Assembly: GCF_017726655.1 (NCBI RefSeq)
Contig: NZ_CP072309.1
Span: 1,608,501 to 1,672,500 of the forward strand
DNA length: 64,000 nucleotides
From: Agrobacterium tumefaciens
GTDB taxonomy: Bacteria > Pseudomonadota > Alphaproteobacteria > Rhizobiales > Rhizobiaceae
Direction of reading: 5' to 3'
Every line of letters starts with the position of its first letter. Within the stretch, counting starts at the first letter, position 1. The translations under genes were made by a program, and so were the position numbers. Shown here piece after piece: positions 25,136 through 34,437 of this stretch. Under the pieces are notes generated by a model that worked only from the letters and a program-made list of their open reading frames with translations, was not told the DNA's origin and did no database searches.

Positions 25136-25870
25136 ATGAAACAGCAGGCCAACGATCCGATCGGAGGGGGCAATCAAACCGCCAGCGGTGGATTTTCGGA
25201 CGATGGCAAGAATACCATCGGCAGCCAGCTTGCCACGCGGCTACGCGAAGCGATCATTTCCGGTGATCTGGAAGCGGGCAGCAAGATCAATCTCGACAAG
25301 GCGCGACAATCCTTCAACGTCAGCCTGAGCCCGCTTCGCGAGGGCCTTGCGCGCCTGATATCCGACGGTCTTGTCGAGTTTGAGGATAATCGTGGCTACC
25401 GTGTCTCGCCTGTGTCGCTCGCCAATCTGGAGGAAGTCACCAGCCTGCGCGAAGAACTCGAGGTTTTCGCTCTGAAGGAAGCCATCCGGGTGGGTAATGT
25501 GGAGTGGGAGGGACACGTCATGCGCGCCCTGCATAAGCTCAACCGCGCCGAGCGGGATGCAGCAAGGCCCGAGACTCTGGAGTACTGGGAAACCGTGCAT
25601 CGCGATTTCCACCTCGCTTTGATATCGGGATGTGGCAAACCGCTTCTTCTTCAGTTCTGCAACACCCTGCTTAATCTCAATGATCGTTATCGAAGGGCCT
25701 TCCTTTCACAGACATCCGGTGACAGAAACGTCAATCAAGAACACAGCGAGATAGCGCAGGGTGCGGTCGCCCGGGACAGCGATTTCGCGACCGAAAAGCT
25801 TCGCCAGCATATTCATCGCACGGGCAGCAATCTCCTGGAGCATCTTGCCCGCGCGGGGGTGGTGCGATGA
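25136..25870 (+). CDS. GntR family (FCD) transcriptional regulator
   Basis: A 244-residue regulator. The N-terminal winged HTH reads IGSQLATRLREAIISGDLEAGSKI (split; about 27-50) followed by LSPLREGLARLISDGLVE. The C-terminal FCD ligand domain carries the usual His-rich metal site (ETVHRDFHLALISG, then QHIHRTGSN). Members of this class usually repress catabolic genes and release DNA on binding an organic acid. It is divergent from the dioxygenase operon and overlaps the following isomerase-like gene (ATGA). Longer frames upstream lack a ribosome-binding site, so ATG 25136 is chosen. Confidence 0.9.
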   Translation: MKQQANDPIGGGNQTASGGFSDDGKNTIGSQLATRLREAIISGDLEAGSKINLDKARQSFNVSLSPLREGLARLISDGLVEFEDNRGYRVSPVSLANLEEVTSLREELEVFALKEAIRVGNVEWEGHVMRALHKLNRAERDAARPETLEYWETVHRDFHLALISGCGKPLLLQFCNTLLNLNDRYRRAFLSQTSGDRNVNQEHSEIAQGAVARDSDFATEKLRQHIHRTGSNLLEHLARAGVVR

Positions 25871-26682
25871 CAGACAGCAAACCAACCCTGCAGAAGGCGC
25901 TCGGCGTCGCCCATTTTTCCGCAATATCGCTGCCGCCGTCACAGTTTGTGCGCTGCGCCGCCAAAGCAGGCTTCAATGCGGTTGGATTGAGGTTGCATCC
26001 TGCCTTTCCCGGCGCGCCTTATTACGAGCTGCCGAAGGGCAGCAAGTCCGCAGCGGAATTTCGCGCACTTCTCGACAGCGAAGGCATGAGCGTCTTCGAC
26101 ATCGAGTTTTTTGTTATTGACCCGCAATTCGATGCGGCCGCTGTCGAAGCGATCGTCGCTGCGGCGGCGGACATTGGCGCCAGACGCCTGTCCGCCTGCG
26201 GCGATGATGCCGACCGACAACGTCTTGTCGATAACCTCGGCAGCTTTTGCACCGTCGCTGCTCGCCACGGCATGGCCGTCGATCTGGAAAACATGGGTTG
26301 GCGCACAGTCAGCACCTATCGCGAAAGCGCTACCATCATAAAAGACTGTGCCCAGACCAATGCGGGCGTGCTTGTCGACGCCATTCATTTCTTTCGCAAC
26401 GGCGGAAACATCAATGAGATCGATCGCAACATCGTCAGGCACGTGCAGCTCTGCGATGTCTCCGGTGCTGCACCGGCGACACCTGAAGGAATGATAAACG
26501 AAGCTAGATCGGGCCGTCTCGCCCCGGGGGAGGGGCTCCTGCCCTTGCACGACCTCCTCGCTGCCGTTGGGGATGGGGCAGCCATTTCAGTTGAAGTGCC
26601 CTTGGTCGGAACCTCCGATGCCAAGGATCATCTGCGAAATCTCAATCTCAAGGCTCGAAGACTTCTGCAGTCTTTCCAATAA
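25867..26682 (+). CDS. Sugar phosphate isomerase/epimerase-like TIM barrel protein
   Basis: A 271-residue xylose-isomerase-like TIM barrel protein. Visible features are an N-terminal GVAHFSAISLPP strand, FDIEFFVIDP (about 77-86), a metal-binding DLENMGW (about 138-144), LVDAIHFFRNGG (about 168-179), HVQLCDVSG (about 195-203) and a final ISVEVPL. These Glu/Asp/His positions fit the divalent metal site of the superfamily. The substrate is not predictable. Some relatives act on shikimate or inositol derivatives, so an upstream step feeding the ring-cleavage cassette is possible. It is translationally coupled to the GntR gene. Confidence 0.8.
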   Translation: MTDSKPTLQKALGVAHFSAISLPPSQFVRCAAKAGFNAVGLRLHPAFPGAPYYELPKGSKSAAEFRALLDSEGMSVFDIEFFVIDPQFDAAAVEAIVAAAADIGARRLSACGDDADRQRLVDNLGSFCTVAARHGMAVDLENMGWRTVSTYRESATIIKDCAQTNAGVLVDAIHFFRNGGNINEIDRNIVRHVQLCDVSGAAPATPEGMINEARSGRLAPGEGLLPLHDLLAAVGDGAAISVEVPLVGTSDAKDHLRNLNLKARRLLQSFQ

Positions 26683-27040
26683 AGGAGCCGGTGTTGCGGG
26701 TACGCGATTCCCGCGCGCATCGACTGCATGCCCGTTTGGCGCCGGACTCCAAGAACAAGCGATTGCGCCCATGGGTTGCATTCAACTTCTGCCGCTTTTT
26801 TGGTCTCGACATGGCTGAGAAGTTTTACGCGCACCTTCTAATATGAAGAGATTGAAAATCTGCCCGATAAGTTCTCATGGATGAATTTTTGCGTCCACTA
26901 AATAGGCGAAAGCCCAAAGTTTTATCATCCGTCAAAAATACATTAATGCAATCTTAACGATGTTGCGCCGCACAAAAACTTGCGACACGATTTCAATACT
27001 TCGGGAGGAACGCTTGCTTAACAACCACAGGAGTTGATTC
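26683..27040. other. Intergenic region upstream of the curdlan locus
   Basis: 358 bases with no convincing gene. The second half (about 26830-27000) is AT-richer than the surroundings and includes CATTAATG and TCTTAACG stretches, as expected of a promoter/regulator region for the crd genes. I find no clear -35/-10 pair or perfect palindrome. A GGAGG-type site at 27004-27008 and the CAGGAG at 27030-27035 lie before the crdA ATG. Confidence 0.5.
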
Positions 27041-28501
27041 ATGCTGTTCCGTAATAAGTCCAAGGAAAGAAATAATGGGGCGTCTGTGAGGCTGGCGTCC
27101 TATACTGTTCTAGGTGTCGTCGCTACGGTATTTTCTTCTTCTGTATTTCCACCGGTGTTCACGTCGCAGACCAGTCGTGCACTGATCAACGCGCCGATCA
27201 TTCCTTTGACCACCCCGATTAGTGGCGTGGTCAAATTATCGGATGATAAAGGCAAGGCAACCATCGAAAACGACAAGGTCGACAAAACAACCCTCATCGG
27301 CTTGAAGGTGCAGTTGGCCGCGCTCGATAATGAAATGCGCCAGAAGAACTCGATTGTCGGAGATTATGCGTCCCGGATCGAAGATTTGAACAAGGATCTC
27401 TCCAGCCAGCAGGCGGCGCTGCTCATCCGGACTCAATCCGATCTTGCGGCTGCGGAGGCTGCCTTGCAGATGGTGACCTATTCCACCCGCATCGCAAAAG
27501 CTGAGGCAACGAGAAAACAGAAGCTGGTAGCGAAGGGTGTCTATTTCGGTATCGGCGATGATATTGCCGACACGATACAGCTTGAAGATGTAAAATTGCA
27601 GGCGGCCAGGGTAGCCGTGGACAAACTCAACAAGGAAATGAGCTTTGCCCGCCAAGGAATTTATATCGGCTCTGATCTGCAGTCGCTGCAAAATCTCCAG
27701 CAGGAAATCCGCACACGTTCAGCCGACCTGATGCAGATCCAGATGCAGATGACGACGTTGGAGACCAGACGCAGCGAACTGGAAACGCTGGCCTCGGCAG
27801 AGGCGGCCCGCATCGAGCGTCTTACCCGCGCAGATCTCGCGATCCCGGCCGGAACGACACTTTACAAGCCGGTCGCGGCAACCGGACGCGAGGTTGTCGC
27901 TGGCGATACGCTCGCGGAAGCGCTGGATTGCCGCAATGCTTTCGTGGTTGCCATTTTCTCCGAGCGTCAGGCGCAGGCCCTCTCCGTCGGCTCGCGGGTT
28001 AAGGTTAATGCCGATGGCTGGAACCAGGAAGCCGATGGTCTGGTGGAGCGGCTGGTGCCGCGCACGACGGAACGGGTGGATCTGGACTACGCCGTGCCTT
28101 TTCCGCCGACAGAAAGGCGCGAGCTCTACGCTTTCATCCGCGTTGACGGCGCAAACCAGCAAAAACTTGCGCGTGATACCGCTTGTTCGGTCGGAACATG
28201 GGTGAGCGTAAGTCTGCCGAATGAGTGGCTCGGAAAGACGCAGGACTATGTTCATGAGGCATCCAGCAGCCTGTTAAAACTCGCCCATACCTCCGTCGAT
28301 GAGCTTCCTGGCGTCACCGAGGCTACCTGGTCGCTTATCGAAACGTCGCGCGACAAGGTCTTCGATTACATGGGCATCAGGCCAGCCAAACAAGCGCGCC
28401 AGCCGCAGATTGCTGAACGGTTGCCTCAACAAGGGGTCCTGCCGCATCAAACGACGACCAGCCCCAGCGCGGCAAAAACGGTCTCGCGAACTCAATCCTG
28501 A
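27041..28501 (+). CDS. crdA: Curdlan locus protein CrdA, HlyD/membrane-fusion-like
   Basis: A 486-residue inner-membrane-anchored protein. A short cytoplasmic N-terminus leads to one transmembrane helix (about 24-43), then a periplasmic part with a long coiled coil (about 88-260) between two lipoyl/beta-barrel-like halves (APIIPLTTPISGVVKL and IPAGTTLYKPVAATGREVVAGDTLAE). This is the HlyD/membrane fusion protein pattern. CrdA in Agrobacterium is encoded before the curdlan synthase and is thought to help move the glucan across the envelope. The C-terminal 60 residues are Gln/Pro/Ser-rich. CAGGAG precedes the ATG. Confidence 0.85.
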   Translation: MLFRNKSKERNNGASVRLASYTVLGVVATVFSSSVFPPVFTSQTSRALINAPIIPLTTPISGVVKLSDDKGKATIENDKVDKTTLIGLKVQLAALDNEMRQKNSIVGDYASRIEDLNKDLSSQQAALLIRTQSDLAAAEAALQMVTYSTRIAKAEATRKQKLVAKGVYFGIGDDIADTIQLEDVKLQAARVAVDKLNKEMSFARQGIYIGSDLQSLQNLQQEIRTRSADLMQIQMQMTTLETRRSELETLASAEAARIERLTRADLAIPAGTTLYKPVAATGREVVAGDTLAEALDCRNAFVVAIFSERQAQALSVGSRVKVNADGWNQEADGLVERLVPRTTERVDLDYAVPFPPTERRELYAFIRVDGANQQKLARDTACSVGTWVSVSLPNEWLGKTQDYVHEASSSLLKLAHTSVDELPGVTEATWSLIETSRDKVFDYMGIRPAKQARQPQIAERLPQQGVLPHQTTTSPSAAKTVSRTQS

Positions 28502-28520
28502 CACCGCACGGATTGGGTGA

Positions 28521-28552
28521 GCCCTGCGGGCCCGTTTATTGGCCCGTAGGGC
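28521..28552 (+). terminator. Hairpin between crdA and crdS
   Basis: GCCCTGCGGGCC (28521-28532) pairs over 12 positions, with one G-U pair, with GGCCCGTAGGGC (28541-28552), leaving the loop CGTTTATT. There is no downstream T run. It probably attenuates or stabilises the crd message between the accessory gene and the synthase gene rather than ending it completely. Confidence 0.5.
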
Positions 28553-28629
28553 AAGCGCCTCATCTTTCATATTACGCTCTTGCCTGCGTCCGCATCTAAG
28601 CGCGGAAGGACATTGTTAAGGTTAGTTCG

Positions 28630-30597
28630 ATGTATTTCAGCTCCGAAGGTGACATCCAGTCCATACTTTACGTCAACCTTGTCATCGCACTTGGCGCAAT
28701 CCTTTTCGCCATGCTTGCCGATCGCAAGAGGTTCGTCGACAGGCTGGCATTCAGCGTCATCATGCTTCTTTCGCTTGGAACATACATTGTGTGGCGAGCC
28801 GTCGATACTTTGCCGCCGGTGGAATTCTCGCTGGAGGCCTTGTGGAACTATACATACTTCACATTCGAACTCATTTCGGTGCTCTATGCGATCGGTTCTA
28901 TCCTCATCCTGCTCCGGCGAACGGACTGGTCCGCCATCGCCGACCGTGGGGAGGCCGAACTCGAAAAAAATGGAGACGCTCCCTTGGTGGACGTCGTCAT
29001 CTGCACCTACAACGAGCCGTTAAACGTCCTCGAGAAGTCGATCATTGCAGCACAAGCCATGGATTATCCGAAGCTTCGTGTTTTCGTCTGTGACGATACG
29101 CGCAGACCGGAGGTCCGCGATTATTGCGACAGGGTCGGCGTCAACTACGTCACCCGTCCCGACAACAAACATGCCAAGGCGGGAAATCTGAACAATGCCC
29201 TTCGCCACACCAATGCCCTGGCGCAGGTGTCGGATCTCATCATGGTGCTTGACGCCGACTTCGCGCCGCAGGCAAATTTTCTCAAACGCGTCACGGGGCT
29301 TTTCTCGGATCCAAAGGTGGCGGTGGTGCAAACGCCGCAATTTTATTTCAACAGAGATCCCATCCAACACAACCTGGGCATTGGTAAAAGCTTCGTCGAT
29401 GACCAGCGTGTTTTCTTCGATGTATTCCAACCGGCGAAAGACGCGGCTGGTTGCGCGTTCTGCGTCGGCACCAGCTTCGTCGTGCGTCGCTCTGCCGTAA
29501 ATGACCTTGGCGGCTTTCCTTCAGAAGCGCTTTCCGAGGACATGCTATTGACATATCGGCTGATGGAACAGGGATATGTCACACGCTGGCTAAATGAGAA
29601 ACTCAGTGTCGGCTTATCGGCCGAGGGTATACCGGAATATATTACCCAGCGGACGCGCTGGTGTCTCGGTACGATCCAGATCGGTCTCCTCCGCACCGGT
29701 CCGCTCTGGCGCGGCAACTTCACGCTGACGCAGCGGCTGCATTATCTGCATGGCCTTTTCTGCTGGTTGTCGAAGCCTTTTATCCTTTGCTTGCTCCTCG
29801 CACCTTCGATCTACTGGCTTACCGGCGTTTCGGCCCTTCAAGCCGATGAATTGATGTTCATGAAGCTGGGGCTGTCCTCTCTTGCGCTGTTCTGGACCTA
29901 TTCCACCTGGATTTCCGGCAAACGCACTCTTCCTCTTTTCACGGAAGTGACTCATGCCCTGACGGCGGTACCAATCACAATCACCCTTTTTCAAGCTATT
30001 CGAAAGCCGTTCGGACGGCCCTTTAAAGTGACGGAAAAGGGTGGAGACAGATCGCATGTGCGGGTTCATGCGCCCACGGCATTGTTTTTCGCCTTCGTTT
30101 CGGCGGCCTCGGCCGTGTCGATTGTGCTGGCCGTCTACAGCTGGGATTCTCCTTCGGAAATGTCCGCACGCGACTGCATGAACCTCATCTGGTCAGCCGT
30201 CGCGATGGTGATTGCTTTCACCAGCCTCATATGCTGCATCGAGTTGCCCCGCTTCGACAAAGAAGAGCCGATCGAAGTCGATATTGCCGGAAAAATCCGC
30301 AGCGCCGACTCAATCCTGCCCGTTCGTATATCGAGGCTGTCGACCGAAAGTGTTACACTCTCGGAGACCTCCCTGGGCGTCGCTGATGCCGCGTCGGTTT
30401 TCGTACCGGAGGCTGGCTGGTTGCAGGTGGAGGCCGGCGGCACGCCCCAGGCGCCTTGCAAATATAATTTGCGTCTCACGGAGGAACAGCACAGGGCTGT
30501 TTTGCGACTTCTGTTCCGGACCGCTCCTGAGAACGTCGCCGGGCAGGGGGATCTTATGCAATCAATGCGGATGTTGTTCGCCCGCGCTTTCAGCTGA
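28630..30597 (+). CDS. crdS: Curdlan synthase, family 2 glycosyltransferase
   Basis: A 655-residue membrane glycosyltransferase, matching the length of Agrobacterium CrdS. Two or three N-terminal helices (about 12-95) precede the GT2 domain: DVVICTYNEP (121-130), the LDAD metal site with Asp208 and Asp210, SED with Asp304, and QRTRW (340-344), the product-binding motif of processive synthases. Further membrane helices follow. A PilZ-like C-terminal segment may start near 545. It polymerises UDP-glucose into beta-1,3-glucan. The related Rhizobium mixed-linkage synthase BgsA shares this pattern; the neighbouring crdC gene makes curdlan the better guess. Confidence 0.87.
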   Translation: MYFSSEGDIQSILYVNLVIALGAILFAMLADRKRFVDRLAFSVIMLLSLGTYIVWRAVDTLPPVEFSLEALWNYTYFTFELISVLYAIGSILILLRRTDWSAIADRGEAELEKNGDAPLVDVVICTYNEPLNVLEKSIIAAQAMDYPKLRVFVCDDTRRPEVRDYCDRVGVNYVTRPDNKHAKAGNLNNALRHTNALAQVSDLIMVLDADFAPQANFLKRVTGLFSDPKVAVVQTPQFYFNRDPIQHNLGIGKSFVDDQRVFFDVFQPAKDAAGCAFCVGTSFVVRRSAVNDLGGFPSEALSEDMLLTYRLMEQGYVTRWLNEKLSVGLSAEGIPEYITQRTRWCLGTIQIGLLRTGPLWRGNFTLTQRLHYLHGLFCWLSKPFILCLLLAPSIYWLTGVSALQADELMFMKLGLSSLALFWTYSTWISGKRTLPLFTEVTHALTAVPITITLFQAIRKPFGRPFKVTEKGGDRSHVRVHAPTALFFAFVSAASAVSIVLAVYSWDSPSEMSARDCMNLIWSAVAMVIAFTSLICCIELPRFDKEEPIEVDIAGKIRSADSILPVRISRLSTESVTLSETSLGVADAASVFVPEAGWLQVEAGGTPQAPCKYNLRLTEEQHRAVLRLLFRTAPENVAGQGDLMQSMRMLFARAFS

Positions 30598-30659
30598 CGG
30601 GCTGGTCCCCTTAGAGCGGCTGGATAGCATGAGGCTCGACAAGGCTTGAGGGAGACTGC

Positions 30660-31922
30660 ATGTCCAACAAGACTATCCTCATCGGCTCATTATTTTGCAG
30701 TCTCGTGGCGGCGAACCCGGTCACCGCGACCGAAACTGCTAGAGATGTCGTTGCCACAAGGTTATGCGCCGGACTTGCCGCAAGGATGGACGGCTCGGTC
30801 GGGCCCTTTCTTTTCCGCAGCTATGAGCCTGGAGAAGTTGGACAGCCACTTGACCCGGCCCTGGAGAATGCGGCTTTCACCTACGACAACGCCCTGGCAT
30901 CCATCGCGCTTTTTGCCTGTCGCCAGGATGCAAAAGCCCTGCGCGTTGCCGATGCTTTACGCCTCGCGGTTGATCATGACAGGCATTACCGCGACGGCCG
31001 AATCCGCAATGCATATCGTTCCGGTGCCATAGCAGGTATCAAGGAGCCCATGCTTTTGCCCGGGTTCTGGAATGCCAGGCTCAATGCCTGGATCGAAGAC
31101 GATTATCAGGTTGGAACTGCGACCGGCAACGTTGCCTGGGCAGCACTTGCACTTTTAGCCGCGCATGAACAATCTGGCGACCAAACCTACCGGGCCGCTG
31201 CGGCAAGACTGGTTGGGTGGATCGACACCAGTACGAGGGGAAAAAGCGGTGTCGGCTACGCCGGCGGTACTTTCGGTCAGGAGCCCGCGCCAACCACACT
31301 GGATTGGAAATCGACCGAACATAATCTCGATATTTATGCAGCAGCCAATTGGCTTGCGGCAATCGATGACACGAGACAGTGGAAAGTCGTGCGGGATCAA
31401 GCCGGATCGTTCCTCGACGCCATGTGGAACGAGCGGGAAGGGCACTTCTACGTCGGTAGCCTGCCCGGCAGCGATCTACCAAACACCAGCCAGTCAGGTA
31501 TCGATTCCGAACTTTGGCCGCTTCTTGCTGTGCCAGAATTTGAGGGCCGCGCCTCGCGGGTTTTAAACTGGGTTGATAGGCACTACGCCGTCAATGGCGG
31601 GTTCGATTTCAATGACGATCGCGATGGCGTCTGGCTCGAAGGCACCGCACAGGCGGCGCTGACGTTTCAGCGTGCTGGACAGAAAGGGAAAGCCGACAGG
31701 CTGCTCGAGACAATAAAAGCGAATATTTCGCCGAGCAGACTTGTTTATGCGACCCAAGATCGCGAACTGACGACCGGCCTGAAAATCGGTCCGGGCTCCA
31801 ACTCCGCTGACTTCAAGTATTTCAGGTTGCCGCATATCGGAGCCACGGCATGGGCCATTCTTGCGGCCAAAGACTGGAATCCATTTACGGGTAACGGTGT
31901 TGCACCCGCTCTGCTCAGGTGA
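30660..31922 (+). CDS. crdC: Curdlan locus periplasmic protein CrdC
   Basis: A 420-residue exported protein: a signal peptide of about 24 residues (NPVTATET), then an all-helical, repeat-rich body with ENAAFTYDNALASIALF (about 68-84), NVAWAALALLA (about 158-168), TEHNLDIYAAANWL and VWLEGTAQAALTF. This pattern resembles the six-hairpin (alpha/alpha)6 glycosidase-like fold. In the curdlan locus the third gene encodes a protein of this type, needed for full polymer production. Catalytic residues cannot be assigned from sequence alone. It begins 62 bases after crdS. Confidence 0.83.
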   Translation: MSNKTILIGSLFCSLVAANPVTATETARDVVATRLCAGLAARMDGSVGPFLFRSYEPGEVGQPLDPALENAAFTYDNALASIALFACRQDAKALRVADALRLAVDHDRHYRDGRIRNAYRSGAIAGIKEPMLLPGFWNARLNAWIEDDYQVGTATGNVAWAALALLAAHEQSGDQTYRAAAARLVGWIDTSTRGKSGVGYAGGTFGQEPAPTTLDWKSTEHNLDIYAAANWLAAIDDTRQWKVVRDQAGSFLDAMWNEREGHFYVGSLPGSDLPNTSQSGIDSELWPLLAVPEFEGRASRVLNWVDRHYAVNGGFDFNDDRDGVWLEGTAQAALTFQRAGQKGKADRLLETIKANISPSRLVYATQDRELTTGLKIGPGSNSADFKYFRLPHIGATAWAILAAKDWNPFTGNGVAPALLR

Positions 31923-32119
31923 GCATGTCGCGGGTCTTCGCGCTTCGCTTGCTGTTTGCCTCCCGTGGTTCAGCAATCAGGGCCTCAAAACTTCACATGC
32001 GATCCGGCCTGGCGCGGAATCCGGGCAGTCAGGCGGCAGCGCGACGCCTTTTTTCCGGCTGACAGACAGCAGGAAACCTCGTCCGAGAACCCGTCAGGGA
32101 AAAGGTGAAGGTTGAAAAC

Positions 32120-32491
32120 CTATGCTTCGACAGGCTCGCTCACGTCATCCAGAAGGAAGTGCACGATAACATAGCGTGTCGTATATTTATGACCGCTGTC
32201 GGCAACGCCTTCGACGGCGCCACCGTCTGCGGGGTGCCACTCCTTGTAGTGGGGATTATTCGTGATCAGGGTGATAGCCTTGCCCGTGAACTTGCCATCC
32301 AGCCTGTAGCGGGCTTCGGCAAGGCTCCAGATTTTTTCAAAATTTTCCTGGCTGATCCGGGCGCGCAGGGCTTTCCTGGTTGTCGCCTTGCCGGTCGAAC
32401 CATCGTCTCTGGCCACCGGTGGAATATGAAGGTCGACCTCTTCAGCACCATCAAGTAGAAAGGCAAATTCGTCTGGCCACATCCGTCTCAC
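32120..32491 (-). CDS. Hypothetical protein, 123 residues
   Basis: An unrecognised protein. With GTG 32491 (GGAGG eight bases before it) it has 123 residues, is soluble, and contains ARISQENFEKIWSLAEARYRLDG and a Lys/Thr-rich segment KFTGKAITLITNN. A longer reading from upstream would run through the leader of the dihydroxyacetone kinase gene and is unlikely. It is convergent with crdC and divergent from the kinase gene. An alternative frame on the plus strand lacks a convincing ribosome-binding site. No function is proposed. Confidence 0.55.
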   Translation of the reverse strand: MRRMWPDEFAFLLDGAEEVDLHIPPVARDDGSTGKATTRKALRARISQENFEKIWSLAEARYRLDGKFTGKAITLITNNPHYKEWHPADGGAVEGVADSGHKYTTRYVIVHFLLDDVSEPVEA

Positions 32492-32681
32492 GTATCGCTC
32501 CTCCCAAAGCTGCCGTCCGGTAGTGGCCACATGATAGCGCGTCCGTCGCGAGAGGCAATGGCGGAAATGTACCCCTAACGCGACCGTCGGGAACTTGAAA
32601 TCGGCTTTCAGATCGTGCTTGTTTTCGGTCGGCAGCGCGCGTTTGCGTCCCCGGTTGAGGAACCGCACGGAGGAAGAAGGC

Positions 32682-34370
32682 ATGAAGAAGCTCATCAACA
32701 ATCCAGTAACGGTCGTGCGGGAGATGCTTGAAGGGGTCGTAGCCCTTAGTCCTGCGACGATCCTGCTTGCTGATGAGAACGTCGTGATTCAGTCCGGCCT
32801 TCCCGAACCGGATAAGCGGAAGGTGGCGGTGCTGTCTGGTGGCGGCAGCGGACATGAGCCCGCCCATGCAGGCTATGTCGGGGCGGGCATGCTGACCGTT
32901 GCGGTCGCAGGTGACGTTTTTACCTCGCCCAGCACCGATGCGGTTCTCGCGGGCATCAGGGCCGCGGCAGGGCCTGCCGGTGCCCTCCTTATCGTCAAGA
33001 ACTATACAGGCGACAGGCTGAATTTCGGCCTGGCGGCAGAGCTGGCAAGGGCCGAAGGTATCCCCGTCGAGATCGTCGTCGTCGCAGACGACGTCGCGTT
33101 GAGGGATACGGTGTCCGCAGACCGACGCCGTGGCATCGCCGGGACGGTGCTGGTCCATAAGCTCGCCGGCGCGGCGGCCGAGAGGGGGCTTCCTCTTGAA
33201 GACGTGGCCCGTATAGCGCGCGAGGCCGCCGGGAAATTGGCTTCGATGGGAGTTGCGCTGGGCTCCTGCACGCTTCCGGCGGTCGGCAAGCCGGGCTTCG
33301 TGCTCGGGGAGGCGGAAATCGAAGTGGGGCTCGGGATTCACGGCGAGCAGGGCGTCCGGAGGATGCCCCTCGCGCCGGTGGACGAGCTAGTGACGCTGGT
33401 CCTCGATACCATCACGGCCGATGGTAAGCTTAAAAGCGGGGATCGAGTGGCGCTTCTTGTCAACGGATTGGGATCAACGCCGCCGATGGAACTTGCGATC
33501 GTGGCACGCTCCGCGGTGGCGCGTCTCGAATCATTCGGCATATCCGTCGAGCGGGCCTGGGCAGGCACCTTCCTTTCGGCGCTGGATATGCCAGGCTTCT
33601 CTCTGTCAGTCATACCTGTCGATGCCGAAACCCTAAGCCTCATCGACGCGCCGACCGTGGCCACCGCGTGGCCCCGCGGCGGAGCCGTGAACCGGGAGCG
33701 GGTGCTGCCGTCGCACAATATTGAAAAGAGCGAGGCCGCTGAAAGAAGAAGAACCCCAGCCGGAGATCGATTACATGCAGTCTCACGGCATGTGGCTAAC
33801 GCTTTGATCGCCGCGGAGCCCAGGCTAACGGAGCTTGACAGCATCACAGGCGATGGCGACCTGGGGATGAGTATGGTGCGCGGTGCCGAAGCAATTCTTG
33901 CACTTCCGGAGCAGAGTTTCAGCGACGTTTCGGATGGATTGATGGCGATGGCAAACGCGATGCGAAAAGCGATCGGCGGAAGCTCGGGACCATTCTACGC
34001 CACCGGCCTGATGCGCGCTTCGCGCCAGCTTGCCGGGATCGAAAAGCCAACCGCCGAACAAATGGCCGACGCATTTCTAGCTGCTGTTGCAGCCATCTCT
34101 GAACTCGGTGGCGCCGGGCCAGGCGACCGCACCATGATTGACGCGCTGTATCCCGCGGCAGAAACGTTCAGGGAAAAACTTGGCGGCGGCGCATCTTCAG
34201 AGGATGCGTGGCGCTCGGCAGTGGCGGCGGGTGTCGCGGGTGCTGAAGCAACAGCGTCCATGAAGCCGCGTCTCGGTCGCGCGAGCTATCTTGGAGAGAG
34301 GGCTGTGGGACATCAGGATGCGGGAGCCGTTGCCGTTAGCATCTGGCTAGAAGCAATCACTCCCGGCTAG
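32682..34370 (+). CDS. Dihydroxyacetone kinase (fused DhaK-DhaL)
   Basis: A 562-residue ATP-dependent glycerone kinase with two domains. The N-terminal DhaK domain (about 1-325) has GGGSGHEPAHAGYVGAGM near 53-70 and the substrate-binding histidine in GLGIHGEQG (His220). A linker of about 40 residues leads to the C-terminal DhaL domain, with the ATP/Mg site in DSITGDGDLGMSM and a second GAGPGDRTMIDAL motif. It phosphorylates dihydroxyacetone or related ketoses in the cytoplasm. The single-chain form is the ATP-using type, not the PTS-dependent type. GGAGGAAG precedes the ATG at 32682. It stands alone, without a polyol transporter beside it. Confidence 0.92.
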   Translation: MKKLINNPVTVVREMLEGVVALSPATILLADENVVIQSGLPEPDKRKVAVLSGGGSGHEPAHAGYVGAGMLTVAVAGDVFTSPSTDAVLAGIRAAAGPAGALLIVKNYTGDRLNFGLAAELARAEGIPVEIVVVADDVALRDTVSADRRRGIAGTVLVHKLAGAAAERGLPLEDVARIAREAAGKLASMGVALGSCTLPAVGKPGFVLGEAEIEVGLGIHGEQGVRRMPLAPVDELVTLVLDTITADGKLKSGDRVALLVNGLGSTPPMELAIVARSAVARLESFGISVERAWAGTFLSALDMPGFSLSVIPVDAETLSLIDAPTVATAWPRGGAVNRERVLPSHNIEKSEAAERRRTPAGDRLHAVSRHVANALIAAEPRLTELDSITGDGDLGMSMVRGAEAILALPEQSFSDVSDGLMAMANAMRKAIGGSSGPFYATGLMRASRQLAGIEKPTAEQMADAFLAAVAAISELGGAGPGDRTMIDALYPAAETFREKLGGGASSEDAWRSAVAAGVAGAEATASMKPRLGRASYLGERAVGHQDAGAVAVSIWLEAITPG

Positions 34371-34437
34371 AAGAGCCATCGGCCAGACGTGGCTGAAGTT
34401 GGACGCCATCATCGAAGCCGCTCGGACACAACCAAAC

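Noticed and set aside
32105..32458. Plus-strand frame opposite the 123-residue hypothetical gene
   Set aside because: The minus-strand frame has GGAGG at proper distance and a more protein-like composition; the plus frame has weaker start context.
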